A stretch of 64,000 nt of DNA from Streptomyces xanthii. GTDB lineage: Bacteria; Actinomycetota; Actinomycetes; Streptomycetales; Streptomycetaceae. The position numbers and the translations under genes were made by a program. The notes beneath the pieces were generated by a model. That model was not told where the DNA came from. It did no database searches and saw nothing but the letters and a program-made list of their open reading frames with translations. Positions within the stretch are counted from its first letter, which is position 1. Every line of letters begins with the position of its first letter. Where the stretch lies: positions 6,944,001 through 7,008,000 of the forward strand of contig NZ_CP061281.1 in assembly GCF_014621695.1 (NCBI RefSeq). The letters are read 5' to 3'. This document shows positions 1 to 11,816 of the stretch, piece by piece.

Positions 1-4175
<4,175 letters not shown>

Positions 4176-4240
4176 CGGCACGGCTCCGGTGGTGCGCATG
4201 ATGTCCGGGACGACTGGAAGCGGGGCTCGGTGGGGGACGC

Positions 4241-4271
4241 TTGACCCTCACACCGTGTGAGCCCGTGTACT
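4241..4271 (+). promoter_or_regulatory. MerR-type promoter and operator
   Basis: A -35 box TTGACC (4241-4246) and a -10 box TGTACT (4266-4271) are separated by 19 bp, longer than the usual 17. The spacer holds the dyad CTCACAC-C-GTGTGAG (4247-4261). Overlong spacers with a central palindrome are the hallmark of promoters twisted open by MerR proteins. The merR start is only 10 bp downstream of the -10 box, so the gene probably controls itself. Inferred from sequence only. Confidence 0.75.
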
Positions 4272-4281
4272 CGGAGACACC

Positions 4282-5088
4282 ATGTTCACCATCGGAGACT
4301 TCGCCCGGCACGGCCGGGTCTCGGTCCGGATGCTGCGTCACTACGACGCGACCGGACTGCTGCGCCCGGCCCACGTCGACCCCGCCACCGGATACCGCCA
4401 CTACACCGCCGCCCAGCTCGCCCGGCTCAACCGGCTGATCGCCCTGAAGGACCTCGGCTTCACCCTCGCGCAGGTCGGGGAGATCCTCGACGAGAAGGTG
4501 GACGCCGGGGAACTGCGGGCGATGCTGAGGCTGCGCCGCGCCGAGCTGGCCGCGGAGATGGCGGCGACGGCGGCCCGGCTCGGCCAGGTCGAGGCGCGGC
4601 TCCGGTCCATCGAGAGCGAGGGACTCATGCCCGGCGACGACATCGTCATCAAGCACCTGCCCAGCCGCCGCGTGGCCGAACTGACCGCGGTCGCACCGGA
4701 CTTCGACACCGTCGGCCCGGTGATCCAGCCGCTGTACGGGGAACTCTTCCGGCGTCTGGAGGCGGCCGGCATCGCACCGACCGGGCCCGGCGTCGCCCGC
4801 TACGAGGACGCGCCGGGCGGCGGGATCCTCGTGCACGCGGGCGTCGAGGTGACGGCGGCGCCCCGCGAGGACGACGGCCTGCGGATCCTCGACCTGCCGC
4901 CCGTGGAGCGGGCCGCCACTCTCATCCACCGGGGCTCCATGGAGACGGTCCTGCCGGCTGTCCAGATGCTGGCCCACTGGATCGACGCACACGGTCATCG
5001 CTCCGCCGGATACCCCACGGAGGTAAACCTGGAGTGCCCCGAGAACCGTGAGGACTGGGTCACCGAACTACAGGAACCCCTGCTCTGA
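4282..5088 (+). CDS. MerR family regulator with GyrI-like effector domain
   Basis: A 268-residue transcriptional regulator. Residues 1-70 are a MerR winged helix (MFTIGDFARHGRVSVRMLRHYD, then the wing GYRHYT), followed by a coiled-coil dimerisation helix to about 115. Residues 125-268 look like a GyrI/AraC effector-binding domain of the type that binds bulky hydrophobic or cationic compounds in BmrR-like proteins; that assignment is by overall pattern. ATG 4282 has GGAG seven bases upstream and lies just after the overlong-spacer promoter at 4241-4271, so autoregulation is likely. No efflux pump lies beside it; the next gene, an NCS1 permease, is behind a terminator, so the wider regulon is unknown. 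Confidence 0.88.
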   Translation: MFTIGDFARHGRVSVRMLRHYDATGLLRPAHVDPATGYRHYTAAQLARLNRLIALKDLGFTLAQVGEILDEKVDAGELRAMLRLRRAELAAEMAATAARLGQVEARLRSIESEGLMPGDDIVIKHLPSRRVAELTAVAPDFDTVGPVIQPLYGELFRRLEAAGIAPTGPGVARYEDAPGGGILVHAGVEVTAAPREDDGLRILDLPPVERAATLIHRGSMETVLPAVQMLAHWIDAHGHRSAGYPTEVNLECPENREDWVTELQEPLL

Positions 5089-5126
5089 CCTGCTCTTTCT
5101 CCGCTTCCGGAGGCGTATCCGACCAA

Positions 5127-5152
5127 CCCCGCCGGACCCGTCCGGCGGGGTT
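5127..5152. terminator. Hairpin terminator after merR
   Basis: A perfect 10-bp stem CCCCGCCGGA / TCCGGCGGGG (5127-5136, 5141-5150) with a 4-nt loop, followed by TT. It sits 38 bp after the merR stop and separates it from the permease promoter region. Confidence 0.8.
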
Positions 5153-5167
5153 ATACGCGTCTCCCCG

Positions 5168-5206
5168 CTTGGTATACAAGGGCGCCCCGTTGTGACTCAT
5201 GTCACG
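5168..5206 (+). promoter_or_regulatory. Candidate Crp-type site and CTTG-N5-CAAG dyad upstream of NCS1 permease
   Basis: GTGACTCATGTCAC (5192-5205) fits the remembered Streptomyces Crp pattern GTG-N6-GNCAC exactly and the enterobacterial TGTGA-N6-TCACA form except for the last base. Just upstream is CTTGGTATACAAG (5168-5180), a dyad resembling GntR-type operators. The permease start is 125 bp downstream. Purely sequence-pattern inference; neither factor has been shown to bind. Confidence 0.4.
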
Positions 5207-5329
5207 GAGTTTCCGGCACCTGGAAACCGTTGACCTCCGGAAAACCCACGTCGTAACGTCCAGTTCACATTCTTTGGAACTGTGTTTTCGCACAGCGGAA
5301 ATTGCACGGCGGAAAGTTGAGGGGTCCCC

Positions 5330-6829
5330 ATGGCCACTGCTCAGCAACGGCCCCCATCCCGGACGGAGCCGGTGGAGGTGGCGGGCGTCGACATCAGCCC
5401 GCGGCTCTACAACAGCGACCTTGCACCGACCAAGATCCAGGGGCGCAGTTGGGGCGCCTACAACGTCTTCACCCTCTGGGGCAACGACGTCCACAGCCTG
5501 GGCAACTACGCCTTCGCGATGGGCCTGTTCGCCCTCGGGATGAGCGTGTGGGACATCCTCATCGCCTTCGCCGTCGCGTCCGGCATGCTGTTCGTCCTGC
5601 TCAACCTCTCCGGCCGCATGGGCTCGCGCACCGGCGTCCCGTTCCCCGTGATGAGCCGCATCGCCTTCGGCATCCGCGGTTCCAAGCTGCCCGCCGCGGT
5701 CCGCGGCGCCGCCGCCATCGCCTGGTTCGGCATCCAGACCTACCTCGCCTCCCAGGTGCTGCGCACACTGGTGACGGCCCTGTGGCCGGGCGCCGCCGAC
5801 TACGACAAGAACTCGATCCTCGGCCTGTCCACGCTCGGCTGGATCGCGTTCCTGTTCCTGTGGGCCGTCCAGGTCCTCATCGTCAGCTACGGCATGCAGG
5901 CCATCCGCCGGTACATGGCGCTCGCCGCGCCGACCGTCCTGGTCACCGTGCTCGCGCTCGCCGTCTGGATGTTCGTCAAGGCCGACGGCTCCATCGCGCT
6001 CGACAACGGCACCCCGTTCCAGGGCGGCACCCAGTGGCTGCACATCTTCGAGGCCGCCGCCCTGTGGGTCGTGGTCTACGGCACGTTCGTCCTCAACTTC
6101 TGCGACTTCACGCGGTCCGCGAAGTCCAACCGCGCCATCTCCCGCGGCAACCTCATCGGCATCCCGGTGAACATGCTGTTCTTCGCCGCGATCGCGGTCG
6201 TGCTCAGCGGCGCCCAGTTCCGCATCGACGGCCAGGTCATCACCAGCCCCACCCAGGTCGTCCAGGACATCCCCAGCACGATCCTGCTGGCCCTGGCCTG
6301 TCTCGCCCTGCTGATGCTGACGGTCGCCGTCAATCTCCTGGCCAACTTCGTCGCGCCGGTCTACATGCTGGTCAACATGTTCCCGCAGCGCCTCACCTTC
6401 CGCAGCGCCGGCGTCGTCAGCGCCGTCATCGGCCTCGTGATCCTGCCCTGGAACCTGTACGACAGCCCGGTCGCCGTCACGTACTTCCTCGGCGGACTCG
6501 GCGCCCTGCTCGGTCCCGTCTTCGGCATCGTCATGGCCGACTACTGGCTGCTGCGCAAGGCCCAGATCCACGTGCCGCACCTGTACACCGAGCACCCCGA
6601 GGCCACGTACCACTACCGGCGCGGCGTCAACATGAAGGCCGTCGGCGTCTTCGTGCCCGCCGCCGTCATCTCCGTGATCATCGCGCTCGTCCCGGCCTTC
6701 GCCGGCATCGCGGGCTTCTCCTGGTTCATCGGCGCCGGCATCGCCGCCGCGCTGTACTGGGCCGTGAACGACCGCAAGCAGACCTTCGAGCACGTCGACG
6801 GGGAGAACATCGCCGTCGCCGCCGAATGA
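5330..6829 (+). CDS. NCS1 family purine/pyrimidine/hydantoin-type permease
   Basis: A 499-residue integral membrane proton- or sodium-coupled importer of the nucleobase-cation-symport-1 family (Mhp1/PucI/CodB relatives). The N-terminus after residue 35 carries the family pattern RSWGAYNVFTLWGNDVHSLG, and about 12 hydrophobic segments follow, including GVPFPVMSR, which matches the conserved substrate-site loop. ATG 5330 is preceded by GAGGGG. The stop overlaps a possible ATG of the next gene (ATGA at 6826-6829), so permease and racemase-fold enzyme form one transcription unit. That pairing suggests uptake and use of a hydantoin, allantoin or related ureide or acid; the exact substrate cannot be read from sequence. 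Confidence 0.88.
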   Translation: MATAQQRPPSRTEPVEVAGVDISPRLYNSDLAPTKIQGRSWGAYNVFTLWGNDVHSLGNYAFAMGLFALGMSVWDILIAFAVASGMLFVLLNLSGRMGSRTGVPFPVMSRIAFGIRGSKLPAAVRGAAAIAWFGIQTYLASQVLRTLVTALWPGAADYDKNSILGLSTLGWIAFLFLWAVQVLIVSYGMQAIRRYMALAAPTVLVTVLALAVWMFVKADGSIALDNGTPFQGGTQWLHIFEAAALWVVVYGTFVLNFCDFTRSAKSNRAISRGNLIGIPVNMLFFAAIAVVLSGAQFRIDGQVITSPTQVVQDIPSTILLALACLALLMLTVAVNLLANFVAPVYMLVNMFPQRLTFRSAGVVSAVIGLVILPWNLYDSPVAVTYFLGGLGALLGPVFGIVMADYWLLRKAQIHVPHLYTEHPEATYHYRRGVNMKAVGVFVPAAVISVIIALVPAFAGIAGFSWFIGAGIAAALYWAVNDRKQTFEHVDGENIAVAAE

Positions 6830-6855
6830 TCCACACCCCTTGGAGTACCACCCCC

Positions 6856-7581
6856 ATGCGCATCCTCGTCGCCAACGTCAACACCACCGAGTCGATGACG
6901 AAGGGCATCGCCGAGACGGCCCGCGCCGTCGCGGCGCCCGGCACCGAGATCGTGCCGCTCACACCGGACTTCGGACCGGAGTCCTGTGAGGGCAACTACG
7001 AGAGCTACCTCGCCGCCATCGCCGTCATGGAGAAGGTGCGTGCCTACCCCGAGCCCTTCGACGCCGTCATCCAGGCCGGCTACGGGGAGCACGGCCGCGA
7101 GGGCCTCCAGGAACTGCTCGACGTCCCCGTCGTCGACATCACCGAGGCGGCCGCCAGCACCGCGCAGTTCCTCGGCCACAAGTACTCGGTCGTCACGACC
7201 CTCGACCGGGCCGTGCCGCTCATCGAGGACCGGCTCAAGCTCGCCGGGCTCACCGACCGGCTCGCCTCCGTGCGCGCCAGCGGCATGGCCGTCCTCGAGC
7301 TCGAGAGCGACCCGGACGCCGCCGTCGCCGCGATCGTCGAGCAGGCCGCGGCCGCCGTCGAGCAGGACCACGCCGAGGTCATCTGCCTGGGCTGCGGCGG
7401 CATGGCGGGCCTGACCGAGCAGGTCGTCGCCCGCACCGGCGTCCCCGTCGTGGACGGTGTCGCCGCCGCGGTCACCATCGCCGAGTCGCTGGTCCGCCTG
7501 GGCCTGACCACGTCGAAGGTGCGCACCTACGCGCCGCCGCGCCCCAAGGCGATCCGCAACTGGCCGCCGCGCACGGCCTGA
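6856..7581 (+). CDS. Asp/Glu/hydantoin racemase-fold enzyme with one catalytic Cys
   Basis: A 241-residue protein of the aspartate/glutamate racemase superfamily, closest in layout to hydantoin or allantoin racemases (MRILVANVNTT at the N-terminus, ICLGCGGMAGL near the C-terminus). Those racemases use two cysteines, remembered as about 76 and 181. Here the second is present (Cys180), but the first position is Gly75 in AGYGEHG where racemases have ACFGDPG. Loss of the first Cys while the second is kept is the arrangement of arylmalonate decarboxylase (Gly74/Cys188). A decarboxylase or other one-base activity is therefore possible. ATG 6856 is chosen over ATG 6826, which overlaps the permease stop, because TTGGAG precedes it and the family starts there. 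Confidence 0.8.
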   Translation: MRILVANVNTTESMTKGIAETARAVAAPGTEIVPLTPDFGPESCEGNYESYLAAIAVMEKVRAYPEPFDAVIQAGYGEHGREGLQELLDVPVVDITEAAASTAQFLGHKYSVVTTLDRAVPLIEDRLKLAGLTDRLASVRASGMAVLELESDPDAAVAAIVEQAAAAVEQDHAEVICLGCGGMAGLTEQVVARTGVPVVDGVAAAVTIAESLVRLGLTTSKVRTYAPPRPKAIRNWPPRTA

Positions 7582-7588
7582 ACGAACC

Positions 7589-7610
7589 CGGCCGCACCTG
7601 ACCGCGGCCG
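7589..7610. terminator. Bidirectional hairpin between convergent genes
   Basis: CGGCCGC (7589-7595) and GCGGCCG (7604-7610) form a perfect 7-bp stem with an 8-nt loop in the 54-bp gap between the racemase-fold gene and the DUF4389 gene. Confidence 0.6.
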
Positions 7611-7635
7611 TCCCCCTGCGGCTCTCACCGGAGCG

Positions 7636-8421
7636 CTACGGCGCCGTCCGGTGGGAGCCGTACGGGTCGGTGCTGCCGTCGTCGTCGTAGTCCACGGTGC
7701 CGCGGACCACCTGGCCCGCGAGGCCGAGCAGCAGGAAGATCACCAGGAGCACCTTGGCGGAGGTGTCGAGCAGCAGCGGCCGGGTCCCGGAGCGGACCTC
7801 GGCGGGCGGCACCGGAGCGTCCCCGAACAGGCCCTTCGGGTAGGCCGGGGTCAGCAGGTGCCAGTACGCGGCCGTGCGGAAGCTGTAGCGCGCCACGGCG
7901 GCCGTCGCGGCGTACAGCGGCTCGGGCAGCCGCCCCAGGACCAGTGTGATCAGCCAGAACACCCAGCACAGCGCGGCCCAGCCGCTCTGGGCCAGCGAGG
8001 TGAGGATCGCCGCGGGGATCACCAGGATCAGCCGGAACAGCACCGCGAGCCGGTTCAGCGGCGTCGGGCGCAGTTCGATCTGCACGGGGTGGTCCGGCGC
8101 CGAGAACGCGAACGGCGGGTACCGGTCCACGAGGAGCGCCGCGCTCGCGTTCACCCGGGTCGTGTACACGAGCACCGATCCGAGGAAGCGGTAGATCCCG
8201 TCGGGCAGCCGGCCCAGGAACAGCGCCGCGAACCAGCCGGCGATCGCCACGAACACCGCCGCGATCGTCAGCACCGCCAGGACGACGAACTGCGGGAGCA
8301 GCAGCAGCCAGCGCAGCAGCACGGTCCACCGGCGCTGGCGCCCCGGCGGCGGGATGTCCAGGACGGGCAGGAATTCGACGCCGGTGCCGGGGGCGGGGCG
8401 GGGGTCCCAGGTTGCGGCCAC
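7636..8421 (-). CDS. DUF4389 domain membrane protein
   Basis: A 261-residue membrane protein of DUF4389 type. Two similar halves each hold two hydrophobic hairpins (RWTVLLRWLLLLPQFVVLAV near 31-50; LAVLFRLILVIPAAILTSLA near 124-143) followed by an LGRLPD/LGRLPE motif and a soluble strand region (FLGSVLVYTTRV; ATAAVARYSFRT). A last transmembrane helix lies near 215-235. The start is GTG at 8419-8421, behind GGAGG, only 9 bp after the sortase stop, so it is translationally coupled to the sortase gene. Its biochemical role is unknown; the context suggests a partner in surface-protein export or anchoring. Confidence 0.82.
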   Translation of the reverse strand: MAATWDPRPAPGTGVEFLPVLDIPPPGRQRRWTVLLRWLLLLPQFVVLAVLTIAAVFVAIAGWFAALFLGRLPDGIYRFLGSVLVYTTRVNASAALLVDRYPPFAFSAPDHPVQIELRPTPLNRLAVLFRLILVIPAAILTSLAQSGWAALCWVFWLITLVLGRLPEPLYAATAAVARYSFRTAAYWHLLTPAYPKGLFGDAPVPPAEVRSGTRPLLLDTSAKVLLVIFLLLGLAGQVVRGTVDYDDDGSTDPYGSHRTAP

Positions 8422-8430
8422 GATGCCTCC

Positions 8431-9060
8431 TCAGGAGGAGAGATGGGCGGTGACGACGACGTTGCCCTTGTACCGTCCGCGCTCCTCGTCGTAGCCGCCA
8501 CCGCAGGTGATCAGCCGGAGCTCGGGGCGGCCCGTGTCGCCGTACACCTTCCGGTCGGGGAAGTCGTCGGACGCGTACACGTCCACGGAGTCGACGGTGA
8601 AGCGGGCGGTGCGGTGGTCGGACCGCGTGATGTCGACCGTCGTGCCGGGCTTCAGCGCGCCGAGCCCGTAGAACACGGCCGGGCCGTCCGGGATGTCGAC
8701 GTGACCGGCGACGATCGCGGTGCCGCGCGTGCCCGGGACCGGGCCGTCCGCCCACCACCCGGCGAGGTTGTCGTCGTCCTCCGGCGGCGCGGCGAGCCGG
8801 CCGTCGTCCTGGAGCCGCAGCTTCGTCAGCGGGGCGTCCACGTGCAGCTCCGGGATCACCACGCGCAGCGGCCGGGCGGCGGGCATCGGCGCGACGGCGC
8901 GTCCGCTCGCCACGGCCCTGGCCCCGGCGCCCGGCTGCGGCGGCCCGGACTGTGCGTCCGCCACCGTGAACGCGAACGCGCCCGCCGCGACCAGACTCAC
9001 GACCAGCCCTTCGCCGGCCCGGCGCAGCCGTGACCCGCGTGAGCGGTGGGCATCGGGCAC
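8431..9060 (-). CDS. Class F sortase
   Basis: A 209-residue transpeptidase that would cut a sorting signal and join the protein to a cell-envelope amine. A short cytoplasmic tail and one N-terminal membrane helix (about 17-34) are followed by the sortase fold. The active site is visible: His120 in AGHVD, Cys186 in LITCGG, and a candidate Arg (R194 or R196). The compact fold and GPAVFYGL/KVYGD motifs resemble actinobacterial class F sortases more than class E. The GTG start at 9060 has AGGAG about 8 nt upstream. It lies between the LAATG surface protein (9167-9703) and the DUF4389 gene, so its substrate is probably the neighbour. Confidence 0.88.
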   Translation of the reverse strand: MPDAHRSRGSRLRRAGEGLVVSLVAAGAFAFTVADAQSGPPQPGAGARAVASGRAVAPMPAARPLRVVIPELHVDAPLTKLRLQDDGRLAAPPEDDDNLAGWWADGPVPGTRGTAIVAGHVDIPDGPAVFYGLGALKPGTTVDITRSDHRTARFTVDSVDVYASDDFPDRKVYGDTGRPELRLITCGGGYDEERGRYKGNVVVTAHLSS

Positions 9061-9166
9061 GGGCTGACTCCTGGGTGAACGGGCGGGGCGGGACACCGGA
9101 CGGGTCCGGCGCCGCCGTACGCGTCGTCGGCGGTACGGCGGCGCCAGGACCTCGCGCGGGGACGGA

Positions 9167-9703
9167 TCAGTTCTGACGGCTGCCGCGGCGGCGCAGGGCG
9201 AAGCCGGCGGCGGCCGCGAGGGCCAGGCCACCGGTCGCGGCCAGCGCGGGCACGCCCGCCGGATCGGTGCTCGTCGAGCCCGAGCCGGTGTGCATGGCAC
9301 CGCTCGGCTTGTCCTTCATCGGCGCGGTCGGCATCGGCTTCGCGGGAGCGGTGTGCTTCGGCACGGGCTTCGGGGTCGCCGGGGACGTGGGCGAGGCGGA
9401 CGTCGACGGGGAGGCCGACGGGTTCGCCACGGTGTCGCCGCACAGGCGTTGTGCCTCGGAGGCCGTGGAGTTCGCGTTCTGCTCGCCCGCCGCGAGCTGC
9501 TCCTTGGTGACGTTGACGTGGTCGCCGCCGTCGTACTGCTTCTTCATCGCGTCGTAGTCGGCCTGGGCCTCGACCGCCTGCGACTTGGCCTCCTCACAGC
9601 CGGCCGGTGAGCCCGCGCCGGCGGCGTGCGCGGCCGTCGGCGCGGCGAGCAGCAGGGCGGAGCAGGCGAGCACGGTGCCGGTGGCTATCTTCAGCGAACG
9701 CAT
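9167..9703 (-). CDS. LAATG-anchored secreted surface protein (hypothetical)
   Basis: A 178-residue exported protein. Residues 1-27 form a Sec signal peptide ending PTAAHA. The mature part has a short helical, Cys-containing domain (two Cys, near 36 and 88), then a Ser/Pro/Thr-rich wall-spanning stretch (about 92-145). The end is a sorting signal: LAATG (154-158), a hydrophobic helix, and RRRGSRQN. LAXTG is the pentapeptide used by Streptomyces sortases. ATG 9703 is preceded by GGAGGAATCC-like sequence on the minus strand. The gene heads a three-gene unit with the sortase and DUF4389 protein. No enzymatic domain is recognisable. Confidence 0.82.
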   Translation of the reverse strand: MRSLKIATGTVLACSALLLAAPTAAHAAGAGSPAGCEEAKSQAVEAQADYDAMKKQYDGGDHVNVTKEQLAAGEQNANSTASEAQRLCGDTVANPSASPSTSASPTSPATPKPVPKHTAPAKPMPTAPMKDKPSGAMHTGSGSTSTDPAGVPALAATGGLALAAAAGFALRRRGSRQN

Positions 9704-9939
9704 CAGGGATTCCTCCAACGGATCCAGCGGGGGAGGCGGTCGCGCGGCACGTCGTGCGCCGTCGTCGGGACCGCCGCCCACGACCCAACCCGCCGCCCGC
9801 CGGACACGCAGTCCCGGCGGCCCGCTCCGCCGCCGGTCGGCCGTCCGCACGGCGGTAAACCGGTGCAGGTCAGTGCCGCCGGTGTGGTTCCTTGGGGTGA
9901 AGTCCGGCGCGCCTGCGCCGAACAGGGGGGAGGACCTGC

Positions 9940-11052
9940 TTGTACGTCTTCGAGTGCGCGGGGTGCGGAGCGGAGCTCACGGTGCCGCTGAGCCGCGTCG
10001 CGCTGCCCGTCCACGCCCACCAGAAGTACGGGAACGGGATCCAGCTCCCGGTGCTCATGGAACCCGGCACGTTCGCCGTCGACCGAGAGCCGTCCGGACC
10101 GCCCTGGCGGGTCTGGGAGGACCTCGCCCCGGGCGAGGCCGCCGCCCGGGGCGTCCACGCCCCCGTGTACCACCTGTCGTTCGGGGCGCCCGGCGCGGTC
10201 GTCCTCGCCCCCGGCGACGTGCGCGGCACCGCACTCGTCCCCGAACGGGCCGGGGGCTACTGCTGCGGCCTCGACGGCGCCGACGGGCCGAACATGGCCT
10301 GCGTCGCGTGCGGCCTGGCCGTGGCGACCCGGATCGACGACTGCTCCCTGTGGCAGGCGGTGTGGCTCGCTCCCGAGGCCGTGCGCCGCCGCCGGGTCGA
10401 GGGCACCGACACGACGCCTCCGACCTGGGCCGAGCTGCTGGCCGAGGACCGGCGCACGTCACCGTTCCAACCGCGCGCCGACTGGGCGGCGACCCCCGGG
10501 ACCCGGCGCTGGTGGGCCTGGAACCCGGAATGGGAGGCGGCGGCGGGCCGCGCCCTGGCCCACTTCCTGGCCGCGTCCGAGGGCCGCCCCGTGACGATCC
10601 TGAACGGCGGCCCGCTCGTGGCGACGGTCCTTCAGCGCGGCCTCGACATCCTGCTCCCGGCGCGGGGCACCGCCCGCCGGGCGGCGCTGGCGGGCCCTGG
10701 CGTCCCGCCTCCGCCCGACCCCGTCGACATCCTGATCGTGCCGACCCATTCCCGTACGGGCGTCCTGTGGTCCCCCGGCACCCCCGGCGCGGTCCACCGC
10801 GTCCCGCTCCCCTTCGGCGTCTGGCTGGAGCTGGCCTTCCCGTCGGCGCACCTGCCGGTCCCCGCGTCGGGCCGGCTCCCCGACGGCGTCCTGCGCGACG
10901 ACCCGGCACCTCCCTCGGCCGCCCGCCACCCCTTCCGCGCGGACCCGCAGGCGTTCCGCGAGGCCCTGGTCCGCCGCCCGGAGGTCCGCACCCCGTGGCT
11001 GAGCGAACTGCTCACGCACCTGACCCGCGAGATCCACCTGCGCGTCTTCTGA
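9940..11052 (+). CDS. Hypothetical protein with N-terminal zinc-ribbon-like Cys pair
   Basis: A 370-residue soluble protein not recognised beyond its Streptomyces-type look. The N-terminus has CAGC (residues 6-9), and residues near 107-122 have a CC pair plus CVAC, so four or more cysteines could bind a metal. The rest is Trp- and Pro-rich with no signal peptide or membrane segment. The start is a TTG at 9940 with GGGGGAGG about 7 nt upstream; no ATG or GTG in frame fits better. It is convergent with the LysE gene; both stop codons lie inside one palindrome. A function cannot be assigned. Confidence 0.7.
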   Translation: MYVFECAGCGAELTVPLSRVALPVHAHQKYGNGIQLPVLMEPGTFAVDREPSGPPWRVWEDLAPGEAAARGVHAPVYHLSFGAPGAVVLAPGDVRGTALVPERAGGYCCGLDGADGPNMACVACGLAVATRIDDCSLWQAVWLAPEAVRRRRVEGTDTTPPTWAELLAEDRRTSPFQPRADWAATPGTRRWWAWNPEWEAAAGRALAHFLAASEGRPVTILNGGPLVATVLQRGLDILLPARGTARRAALAGPGVPPPPDPVDILIVPTHSRTGVLWSPGTPGAVHRVPLPFGVWLELAFPSAHLPVPASGRLPDGVLRDDPAPPSAARHPFRADPQAFREALVRRPEVRTPWLSELLTHLTREIHLRVF

Positions 11053-11064
11053 GCCGCCGGCTCA
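11050..11064. terminator. 15-bp palindrome holding both convergent stop codons
   Basis: TGAGCCG-C-CGGCTCA is perfect. TGA 11050-11052 ends the plus-strand gene and TCA 11062-11064 (TGA on minus) ends lysE. It could act as a compact bidirectional terminator. Confidence 0.45.
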
Positions 11065-11700
11065 CAGGCGCGAGGGAGCGGAGCGGTCGAAGAGCAGCCC
11101 GGCGGCGAAGCCGAGGAAGGCGACCCCCGTGACCTGTTCGAGGCGGCGCCGGAACGCCGGCCGGCGGACCCGCTCGCCGAGCGTGGAGGAGGCCCGGGCC
11201 AGCATCCAGTACCAGAGCGCGAGTTCGACCACGTCGACGGCCGTGAGGAGCAGCGTCGTACCGAACAGCCCCGCGCCCGGCGGCACGAACTGCGGGATCA
11301 GGCTCATGTAGAACACCCCGGCCTTGGGGTTCAGCAGATTCGTCGCCACCCCGCGCCGGAACGCCACCGCCCGCCCGCGGCCGGCGCCGCCCACCCCGTC
11401 CGGTTCGGCCGAGTCCGCCCGGCCGCGCCGCAGCGCCGAGACCCCGAGGAACACCAGATACAGGGCACCGCACACCCGCAGCACGTCGTACGCGGCCCGG
11501 GACGCGGTGAGCAGAGCCGTCAGCCCCGCGGCGGTGGCGACCCCCCACCCCGCACACCCGACGAGCACGCCCACCGCGGCGGCGCCCCCGACCCGCCGCC
11601 CCTCGGCGACCGAGGCCCGCACGACGAGCAGCGAATCGGGCCCGGGGGCCACATTGATCAGGAGCGCGACTCCGGCGAAGGCGAGGACGGCGGTGAACAG
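11062..11700 (-). CDS. LysE/RhtB family amino-acid exporter
   Basis: A membrane exporter of amino acids or analogues, about 212 residues and six hydrophobic segments. The family signature after helix 1, NVAPGPDSLLVV, is present. The first ATG/GTG in frame is the GTG at 11652 inside that signature, which would delete helix 1. The frame is open upstream and encodes LFTAVLAFAGVALLI, the expected first helix. A CTG at 11700 is the best start if non-canonical initiation is allowed, giving the normal family length; AGGAGG lies 18 nt upstream, rather far. A sequencing error or a sense mutation of the start is the alternative. Six helices and the G-rich loop make the family call safe; the start is not. 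Confidence 0.78.
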   Translation of the reverse strand: MFTAVLAFAGVALLINVAPGPDSLLVVRASVAEGRRVGGAAAVGVLVGCAGWGVATAAGLTALLTASRAAYDVLRVCGALYLVFLGVSALRRGRADSAEPDGVGGAGRGRAVAFRRGVATNLLNPKAGVFYMSLIPQFVPPGAGLFGTTLLLTAVDVVELALWYWMLARASSTLGERVRRPAFRRRLEQVTGVAFLGFAAGLLFDRSAPSRL

Positions 11701-11788
11701 GTCGGTGTGCGTTCGGGGCCTCCTGATGCAGCGGCCGGACGGACGGCGCGAGCACGTGCTCCTTCAGGGTGGACCAGCGGCGGGCCAC

Positions 11789-11816
11789 AGATCCAGGGGT
11801 CGGCCGCCCCGGATCT
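11789..11816. terminator. Hairpin terminator after the nitroreductase gene
   Basis: AGATCC-a-GGGG (11789-11799) pairs with CCCCGGATCT (11807-11816) with one bulged base and a 7-nt loop. It abuts the minus-strand nitroreductase stop. Confidence 0.6.

Noticed and set aside
5200..5290. GlnR boxes upstream of the NCS1 permease
   Set aside because: TTCAC and TGGAAC partly resemble GTnAC and GAAAC, but the spacing is wrong by one base and other copies are missing.
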